The position numbers and the translations under genes were made by a program. From assembly GCA_026421215.1 (NCBI GenBank), contig JAPKBN010000005.1:1-64000 (forward strand): a stretch of DNA of 64,000 nt, written 5' to 3'. Source of the stretch: Dehalococcoidia bacterium (lineage in GTDB: Bacteria; Chloroflexota; Dehalococcoidia; Lucifugimonadales; Lucifugimonadaceae). The first letter of the stretch is position 1. Each line of letters begins with the position of its first letter. Shown here piece after piece: positions 57,497-64,000 of the stretch. Under the pieces are notes generated by a model. It made no database searches, was not told the origin of the DNA, and worked only from the letters and a program-made list of their open reading frames with translations.

Positions 57497-59164
57497 TTAA
57501 AGAGCTCCGTCAATCACCATGTCCAGGAGGGCCGGTTTACCTGATGCCAGTGCCCGATCAAGCGCGGGCTTGATCTCCTCAGGCTTCGTGATCCGCTCTC
57601 CGTGAACGCCCATGCTGTTAGCAATCGCCGCCACGTCGAACGGCGTCGGGAAGTCCATATACAGATAGCTGCTTCCGGCCTCTTCCTCCTGGAGGACATC
57701 GTTCTTGTATATGTCCATATTTACCTTAAGTACGCGATACATGCCGTTGTTGCAGATCACAAAAACGCATGGGATCTCGTCGTTCGCTGCTGTCCACAGT
57801 CCTTGAATCGTCATCATCGAGCTGCCATCGCCAATGATGCCGATCACCGGGCGATCCGGATTGGCACACTTGGCGCCCATCGTTGCCCCGATGCCCCATC
57901 CGATCGCTCCACCACGTCCACCGATCAAGTCGCCTGGCTCACTAGCCTGGATGTAGTGACGCAATGCCCCTTTGGAACTAACCGAGTCGTCCAGCACGAC
58001 CGCATCGTCCGGCAACGCATCAGCTAGCGCCGACATCATGCGAGCGGGCGTCATGAGATCGTTGTCCCACAGTTCCTCCACCCCCGCCTCGTAAGCCATC
58101 CGTTCCGCATTGCGGGCATCCGCCACCGCCACCCTGCGATCATCTATCGCTGTCTTCTGAGCCTCGGTGAGTCCAGCCGAGATCGCCTTGCCCAGTGCCA
58201 CGAGCGCCAGTTTCGGGCTTGCTAGAATTCCTATATCGGTCGGCTCAGACCGCCCCACGGCTCCCGGACGTGGGTCGATGTGGATCAGCTTTGTCGACTC
58301 CTGTAGCTGAACGTCCGTGAAATAGAAGAGATCGGAGAAGATATCCGCCCCAACGGCCAACACGGCGTCCGCCCGACTAATGACCTCCCGGTGCTCTGAA
58401 CGTCGCAATGCCATTGCACCCATGAACTGAGGATGCGTCGTCGGGAAGCCTACGTTGCCGCCGGGCGCCTGATAGACGGGCAGGCCCAGGAGTTCGGCGA
58501 TCTCTACCGCCTCACGCACTGCGTTCGCCTCACCAACGCGGTCGCCGATGAGCATGATTCCTCGCTCGCTCCTCGACAGTAATTCGGCGGCCTGCGCTAT
58601 ACCGGCCGGGTCCGGCCCGCCGGCGTCATAGACCTGGTTGGACGGAATGATGTTCATCTCCGCCTCTCCGTCCAGGGCATTTGAAGTAAGGCCCACATAG
58701 ACCGGGCCCCTGGGGTGCGTATTGGCCTCATTGAAGGCACGTCGCATCACGCTTGGTATCTGGTCCGGATGGGTAAGTTCGACACTCCACTTGGTAACGG
58801 ATCTGACCATCTCGGCGAGGTCCGTTTTGCGTTCTGCCAGCTTCCGGGTGTCGTAGTTCGCTGAGACAACGACCATGGGTGTGCCGGTCGTGAAGGCGTC
58901 CTGCATCAGGCTGATACCGTTGGCTAGGCCGCTGTCGATGTGAAGGCTCACGAATGCCGCACGTCCGGTAGCACGTGCGTAGGCATCGCCCATTCCCACG
59001 GCGACTCCTTCTTGCAGCGCGAGGATGTATTTAAACTCCGGATAATCCTCTAGGGCGTCGATTATCGGCCCCTCGCTGGTACCCGGGTTGCCAAAGATGT
59101 ACTCGACCCCTTCAGCCTTGAGCATCTCCAGTAGCGCTTTTTTGCCGGTCATCTTTGTGGGCAT
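57497..59164 (-). CDS. Thiamine pyrophosphate-dependent enzyme (benzoylformate decarboxylase / acetolactate synthase-like)
   Basis: EGVEYIFGNPGTSEGPIIDALEDYPEFKYILALQEGVAVGMGDAYARATGRAAFVSLH; IGDGSSMMTIQGLWTAANDEIPCVFVICNN. Confidence 0.9.
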   Translation of the reverse strand: MPTKMTGKKALLEMLKAEGVEYIFGNPGTSEGPIIDALEDYPEFKYILALQEGVAVGMGDAYARATGRAAFVSLHIDSGLANGISLMQDAFTTGTPMVVVSANYDTRKLAERKTDLAEMVRSVTKWSVELTHPDQIPSVMRRAFNEANTHPRGPVYVGLTSNALDGEAEMNIIPSNQVYDAGGPDPAGIAQAAELLSRSERGIMLIGDRVGEANAVREAVEIAELLGLPVYQAPGGNVGFPTTHPQFMGAMALRRSEHREVISRADAVLAVGADIFSDLFYFTDVQLQESTKLIHIDPRPGAVGRSEPTDIGILASPKLALVALGKAISAGLTEAQKTAIDDRRVAVADARNAERMAYEAGVEELWDNDLMTPARMMSALADALPDDAVVLDDSVSSKGALRHYIQASEPGDLIGGRGGAIGWGIGATMGAKCANPDRPVIGIIGDGSSMMTIQGLWTAANDEIPCVFVICNNGMYRVLKVNMDIYKNDVLQEEEAGSSYLYMDFPTPFDVAAIANSMGVHGERITKPEEIKPALDRALASGKPALLDMVIDGAL

Positions 59165-59388
59165 TTCGGGCTCCGTATATCTGGTGTCGAGCGGCGTTGA
59201 ATTAAATCCCGGCTGCTCACGAAATAAAGTCAGGCGAGCGCATGATACGACGGTCGTCCACTTTCACCACACCCGTCCTTCCACGTGGCCTCCCTTGTTC
59301 CCAACGTGTTCATAGAAACGGGAGTAGACTCGCGCCGTCACACAGGCAGCCGTAAACGTTGATTCATCTGAATTTGAGGAGTGCCCGC

Positions 59389-61383
59389 TTGGCCGTAACG
59401 CAGTTTGAGATCACCAACCGCCGACCACTTGCCGACGGTCAGGCGTTTGGCGACATTGGGGGTTACGAAGAAGTGGTTGGGATCCTGCGTTACGCGGTAG
59501 ACCCCGGCCACGAGGCCAACTCACGAATCACCGATATCAACCTAGCCCCGCGCAATTCCGACGGACTGGTCGAGTTCGCAGCCGACGTTCACATCATGCG
59601 GCCCGTTGACGCGTCCAAAGGGCGTCGAAAGATCGTCTACGACGTTCTGAATCGTGGCAACAAGGTCATGCTCGGCACTTTCAACAGCGCCTCACCGGCG
59701 GCCGTAGTGGCCGGTCAGGTTCCACCGACAGAAGTCGGAAATGGCTTCTTGATGCGGCACGGCTACACGTCCGTCTGGTGTGGCTGGTCGCCGGATGCGC
59801 CCCGCCTCGCAGGGCGGATGAAGCTTTACGCGCCCGACGCGATCGACCGCGGGATGCCGATCACGGGACGGATCTTCTCCCAGTTCCAGCCGATGAGTCG
59901 TGTACGCCATTTGAGACTGGCCGACCGATTTCACACCCCTCACGCCGCGGCCGACACGCTGGAACCAGATGCGCTGCTCACTGTTCGCGATCAACCGGAC
60001 CTTGAGCCGAGAGTGATTCCACGAGACCAGTGGAGTTTTGCACTGGAAGACCACGGCGTGCCCGCCGAGGACGCCAATTTTGTCTACATGGCTGCCGGGT
60101 TCGAGCCGGGCAAGATGTACCAGCTCACCTATACAACCATCGGGGCGCCGGTTGTTGGACTCGGCTATCTAGCGATGCGGGACGCCGTGTCGTTCCTGAA
60201 GTACGGATCTGCCAAAGACGGCAACCCGACCGCAGGCGAGATCGATCACGCCATTGCTTTCGGTGTCTCCCAGAGCGCCCGATATCTGCGGCATTACCTG
60301 TATATGGACTTGAACCAGGACGAGCAGGGTCGTGACGTTTTCGAGGGTGTATTCCCGCATGTCGGCGGCGGCATGCGGGGAGAGTTCAACCAGCGATTCG
60401 GGCAGCCGTCAAAGGATCTGCCATCCGTGATCGCGCAAATGTTCCCGTTCACGGCCTCCACCTCCACCGACCCGGTCACTGAAGAATCCGGCGGTGTGAT
60501 GGACCGGATAACTGAGCGCGGCGCCAACATCAGGACCTTCTTCAGCAATACCGGAGCCGAGTACTGGCGAGGTGACGCATCTCTGATCCACATCGATCCG
60601 GCAGGTCGCAAGGACATCGAGGATCACCCGTCGACGCGGACATATCACTTTTCGGCGACGATGCACGGTCCCGGCATTTGGCCGCCCACAGACACGCAGG
60701 CAACTGACGGCATGCGTGGCCAGAATCTGCTGAACTCGGTCGACTACAGGCCCTTCATGCGGGCATTACTGGTTCGATTGGATGAGTGGATCACCGACGA
60801 CACGCCTCCACCGCCGAGCAAACACCCGCGTGTGGACGATGGAACTGCGGTTCCAGCGGCCTCGCTGGCAAGGGCGTTTGAAGGGATTCCAGTCAAGTTC
60901 CCGGCGCACGTTCCGGTTCCGGTACGCCTCGATTTTGGGACCGACCAGAACCAGGAACGCACTCTCAATTTGCCGCCAATCCCATCAGAGGTTTACGGGT
61001 CGCTGGTTTCGGACGTCAATGAGGACGGAAATGAGATCGCCGGGATCACACACCCGGACGTGTCGGTTCCGCTGGCGACTTCAACTCCCTGGAACCTGCG
61101 TCACCCGGACGTTGGTGCACCGGACCAGATCATGGGCCTCACCGGCGGACCACGTGGCTCCACCCTCCCTTTCGCCCCGAACGCTAACGAGCGGGCGGCC
61201 GCAGATGACAGGCGACCGTCAATTGCGGAGCGGTACACATCAAAGGACCAATACCTGAGGCTTGTTCAAGAGAAGGCAGAAGAACTGGTTTCAGATCGTT
61301 ATATGCTGCACGAGGACATCGAACGAGTGGTCGCGCAGGCCGGCGTCCGCTGGGACTGGTTCACAAGCAGGCACGGGGAATAG
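59389..61383 (+). CDS. Alpha/beta hydrolase domain-containing protein (Abhydrolase_10-like), copy 1
   Basis: FEITNRRPLADGQAFGDIGGYEEVVGILRYAVDPGHEANSRITDINLAPRNSDGLVEFAAD; GVSQSARYLRHYLYMDLNQDE; TTG start after GAGGAG. Confidence 0.8.
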   Translation: MAVTQFEITNRRPLADGQAFGDIGGYEEVVGILRYAVDPGHEANSRITDINLAPRNSDGLVEFAADVHIMRPVDASKGRRKIVYDVLNRGNKVMLGTFNSASPAAVVAGQVPPTEVGNGFLMRHGYTSVWCGWSPDAPRLAGRMKLYAPDAIDRGMPITGRIFSQFQPMSRVRHLRLADRFHTPHAAADTLEPDALLTVRDQPDLEPRVIPRDQWSFALEDHGVPAEDANFVYMAAGFEPGKMYQLTYTTIGAPVVGLGYLAMRDAVSFLKYGSAKDGNPTAGEIDHAIAFGVSQSARYLRHYLYMDLNQDEQGRDVFEGVFPHVGGGMRGEFNQRFGQPSKDLPSVIAQMFPFTASTSTDPVTEESGGVMDRITERGANIRTFFSNTGAEYWRGDASLIHIDPAGRKDIEDHPSTRTYHFSATMHGPGIWPPTDTQATDGMRGQNLLNSVDYRPFMRALLVRLDEWITDDTPPPPSKHPRVDDGTAVPAASLARAFEGIPVKFPAHVPVPVRLDFGTDQNQERTLNLPPIPSEVYGSLVSDVNEDGNEIAGITHPDVSVPLATSTPWNLRHPDVGAPDQIMGLTGGPRGSTLPFAPNANERAAADDRRPSIAERYTSKDQYLRLVQEKAEELVSDRYMLHEDIERVVAQAGVRWDWFTSRHGE

Positions 61384-61655
61384 AAACACACCGCCTCAGC
61401 AACCCAATACGAGGTCTACATGTGAGACCGTTGCGCAAATGGCGCACATACAGTCCTCTGCATCAGGTCACTCTGAAGAGCTTGCGACGAACAACCTTAC
61501 CGCTGAATAGCTGAATCTCCGTTCGACCTTCTGGTGCTCTACCAGCGACGGTACCTTTGGCCTCCGGCTCAGGATGACAAATCATTCTGACGGGTGTGAG
61601 CGGCGCCACGAGGCATATTGTGGCGCCGCTCTCCCAAACCAAAAGGACACACCAA

Positions 61656-63659
61656 ATGCCAGTAACCGGGTTCAAAATCACGCTCAGACGACCTATCGCA
61701 GATGGACAAGAGTTCGGCAACGTCGGCTCATACGAAGAGATCAAGGGCATCCTTACATTCGCCGTCGATCCTGAACACCCGGCCAATGAGCGGATCGCAG
61801 ACATAAAGTTGGCGCCTAGAAACGCCGACGGGCTGGTCGAGTTCGAATCTGATCTAGCGATCGTTGCGCCGATAGACCCGTCACGCGGAAACAATCGGAT
61901 GCTGCTTGATGTTGTCAATCGCGGTAACCGCGTGTCGGTGCCTATGTTCAACCTCGGCGCCCGGCCACTTTTTGGCGGCGTCCATCCCGAAGATCCCAAC
62001 CCGGAAGTCGACCCTGGAAACGGCTTCCTGATGCGGCACGGTTACTCGATCATCTCCTGCGGATGGCAGAACGACCTGCCACCGTTCGAGGGCTTGATCG
62101 GCATGCGATCGAAGGACGCCACCAATCTGGACGGCACGCCCATCACGGGACGCATCTGGTCGCAACTCCAACGCGGCGTCGACGTCTCGAGCATGATGCT
62201 ATCCGACCGCGACCATCGGCCCTACCCGGCAGTCGATATGTACGAACAAAGCGCCACCCTGACTGTTCGGGACATGCCGGACCTAGCGCCGGAGGCGATC
62301 GCCCGAGACGGCTGGAGGTTTGGTCGGATCGACGACTCAGGAAACTACATCGCCGATCCCAACTACGTGTCGCTGGACGGTGGTTTTGAGAAAGGCCGGC
62401 TCTACCAAGTCACTTACACCACATCTGGAGCACGGGTACTTGGCCTCGGGTTCGCGGCTCTGCGTGATTGCACAAGCTGGATTAAACACGGTCTGGAAAG
62501 CGACAAAAATCCGCTGGCCAAGCATATAGAGCACGCCTTTTCATACGGTATCTCGCAGACCGGCCGATTGATGCGAACCTTCATATACGACGATCTGAAC
62601 CAGGACGAAGAGGGCCGCGAAGCACTGGACGGCATCATCTCGAACGTGGCCGGAGGAATGCGGGGCGAGTTCAATCAGAGATTTGGACAGAACTCCAAGG
62701 ACCGCAACAATATGTTGGCCCACATGTTCCCGTTCACAGATCAACCGGAGACCGACCCCGAAACGGAAGAGACAGGGTCGTTAATGGGCCGTTTCGAGGC
62801 CCGTGGCTCCAGTGCCCGGGTGTTCTACACCAACTCGTCTGCGGAGTACCACCGCGGGGACGCATCGCTGCTGCACACAGACCCAGACGGTAGGCGTGAC
62901 ATAAAGCATGGCGAGAACGTTCGGATTTACCACTTTGGAGGAACGCAACATGGCCTTGGTGTGTGGCCTCCGACCGACCGGAACGAGATGATGGACGAGG
63001 CTGGCCAGAACTCGCTAAATCAGATCGACTACTCGCCGGCCCTGCGTGGAGCACTGGTGAATCTTGACCGTTGGGTCACCGAGGCCGTGCCCGCTCCTGC
63101 AAGCAGACATCCACGGCTGGACGATGGCACTGCCGTGCCGCCGGAAGAGCTCGGCCCGATCTTCGCCCGAATCCCAGGCGCGCACGTCCCGGACCGTTAC
63201 GCCCTGCCGCGCCGACTAGACTTCGGCGCCGACCCGGATCTGAACCAAACTCATACACTCCCGGCAATTCCGGGCAAGGTATTTGGGTCGCTGGTCTCTG
63301 CAGTGGACGCAGATGGCAACGAGATCGCCGGAATTCGAATGCCCGATGTCACGGTTCCGCTAGCCACGCACACCGGCTGGAACCTACGCCATCCCGACAA
63401 CGGTGGCGAACGCCAGTTATTCGTCTTCATGGGCGCAACAATTCCGTTCGCTGTAACACGTGCAGCCCGGGAAGTGACAGGTGATCCACGCCCCTCAATC
63501 GAAGAACGCTACCCGTCACGCGACGCGTACCTATCGCAAATCCGTACCGCCGCGACAGCAGTAGTAAATGAAGGCTACGTCCTGACCGAAGACATAGAGG
63601 CTCTGGTCTCCCACGCCGGAGATCGCTGGGACTATTACACGAACGGTCATAGCGGTTAA
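61656..63659 (+). CDS. Alpha/beta hydrolase domain-containing protein (Abhydrolase_10-like), copy 2
   Basis: MPVTGFKITLRRPIADGQEFGNVGSYEEIKGILTFAVDPEHPANERIADIKLAPRNADGLVEFESD; GISQTGRLMRTFIYDDLNQDE. Confidence 0.8.
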   Translation: MPVTGFKITLRRPIADGQEFGNVGSYEEIKGILTFAVDPEHPANERIADIKLAPRNADGLVEFESDLAIVAPIDPSRGNNRMLLDVVNRGNRVSVPMFNLGARPLFGGVHPEDPNPEVDPGNGFLMRHGYSIISCGWQNDLPPFEGLIGMRSKDATNLDGTPITGRIWSQLQRGVDVSSMMLSDRDHRPYPAVDMYEQSATLTVRDMPDLAPEAIARDGWRFGRIDDSGNYIADPNYVSLDGGFEKGRLYQVTYTTSGARVLGLGFAALRDCTSWIKHGLESDKNPLAKHIEHAFSYGISQTGRLMRTFIYDDLNQDEEGREALDGIISNVAGGMRGEFNQRFGQNSKDRNNMLAHMFPFTDQPETDPETEETGSLMGRFEARGSSARVFYTNSSAEYHRGDASLLHTDPDGRRDIKHGENVRIYHFGGTQHGLGVWPPTDRNEMMDEAGQNSLNQIDYSPALRGALVNLDRWVTEAVPAPASRHPRLDDGTAVPPEELGPIFARIPGAHVPDRYALPRRLDFGADPDLNQTHTLPAIPGKVFGSLVSAVDADGNEIAGIRMPDVTVPLATHTGWNLRHPDNGGERQLFVFMGATIPFAVTRAAREVTGDPRPSIEERYPSRDAYLSQIRTAATAVVNEGYVLTEDIEALVSHAGDRWDYYTNGHSG

Positions 63660-63916
63660 GGGAGATATCTCCCTCAAGTGCCGATACGGTTCAGATGGAT
63701 CGACATCTATATCGGTGGGCCGAGATTGCGAAGTGACCACCGGTGCTCCGGTCTCATCAGGTATCGGGGTGCCCCTCGGCCCGAATGTCGCGTGCTTCGT
63801 TATCGTCTCCTCTCCCACTAGGCCACGTTTAGTACGTGAAAGGTCTGTTTAGGCGTACTCTGTGGTCGGAAATCGCAGCCATTTCGTAACACCCTCGACA
63901 TGATTAGGAACGCTAA

Positions 63917-64000
63917 ATGCCGGTAAATCGTTTCGATGTCAATTTCAGTCGTCTCATTGCCCATGGAAAGTCGTGGGGAGATGTCGGTCCGTATGAAGAA
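63917..64000 (+). CDS. Alpha/beta hydrolase domain-containing protein, copy 3 (3' truncated by window)
   Basis: MPVNRFDVNFSRLIAHGKSWGDVGPYEE... matches the N-termini of copies 1 and 2; absent from the ORF track because it runs off the edge. Confidence 0.75.
   Translation, partial: MPVNRFDVNFSRLIAHGKSWGDVGPYEE

Overview
64-kb bacterial chromosomal window. Gene content and gene style suggest a Chloroflexota / SAR202-like Dehalococcoidia genome (inference, not tested). It carries 55-60 plausible protein genes. I found no rRNA, tRNA, CRISPR array, transposase or prophage genes. From left to right: the end of a (methyl)citrate synthase plus PrpD; an orphan 2-oxoacid dehydrogenase E1 alpha/beta pair; an alternative complex III (ACIII) locus running into a cytochrome c maturation block (CcmH-CcmF-CcmI-like-unknown-CcmG); tandem SDRs; a type II fatty acid module (HadA-like/HadB-like/PlsX/FabG/FabL-like); gyrA; L21-L27-L31-DUF1385; a histidine biosynthesis operon with an embedded methyltransferase and HAD gene; IscA-YgfZ; a DUF3090-SCO1664 pair; and a T-box riboswitch in front of citramalate synthase. 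The right end is a catabolic-looking island: Asp-box sialidase-like protein, enolase superfamily, Ntn acylase with two tandem 107-aa paralogs, bicupin, ThDP enzyme, and three tandem Abhydrolase_10-like genes, the third cut by the window edge. The strongest second-look items are the T-box/cimA leader, a decayed GIY-YIG gene, an amber-interrupted PspAB-like gene beside a GATase pseudoenzyme, the unknown membrane-anchored protein in the ccm block, and the tandem hydrolase array. I saw nothing that clearly qualifies as a wholly new defence or mobile system.
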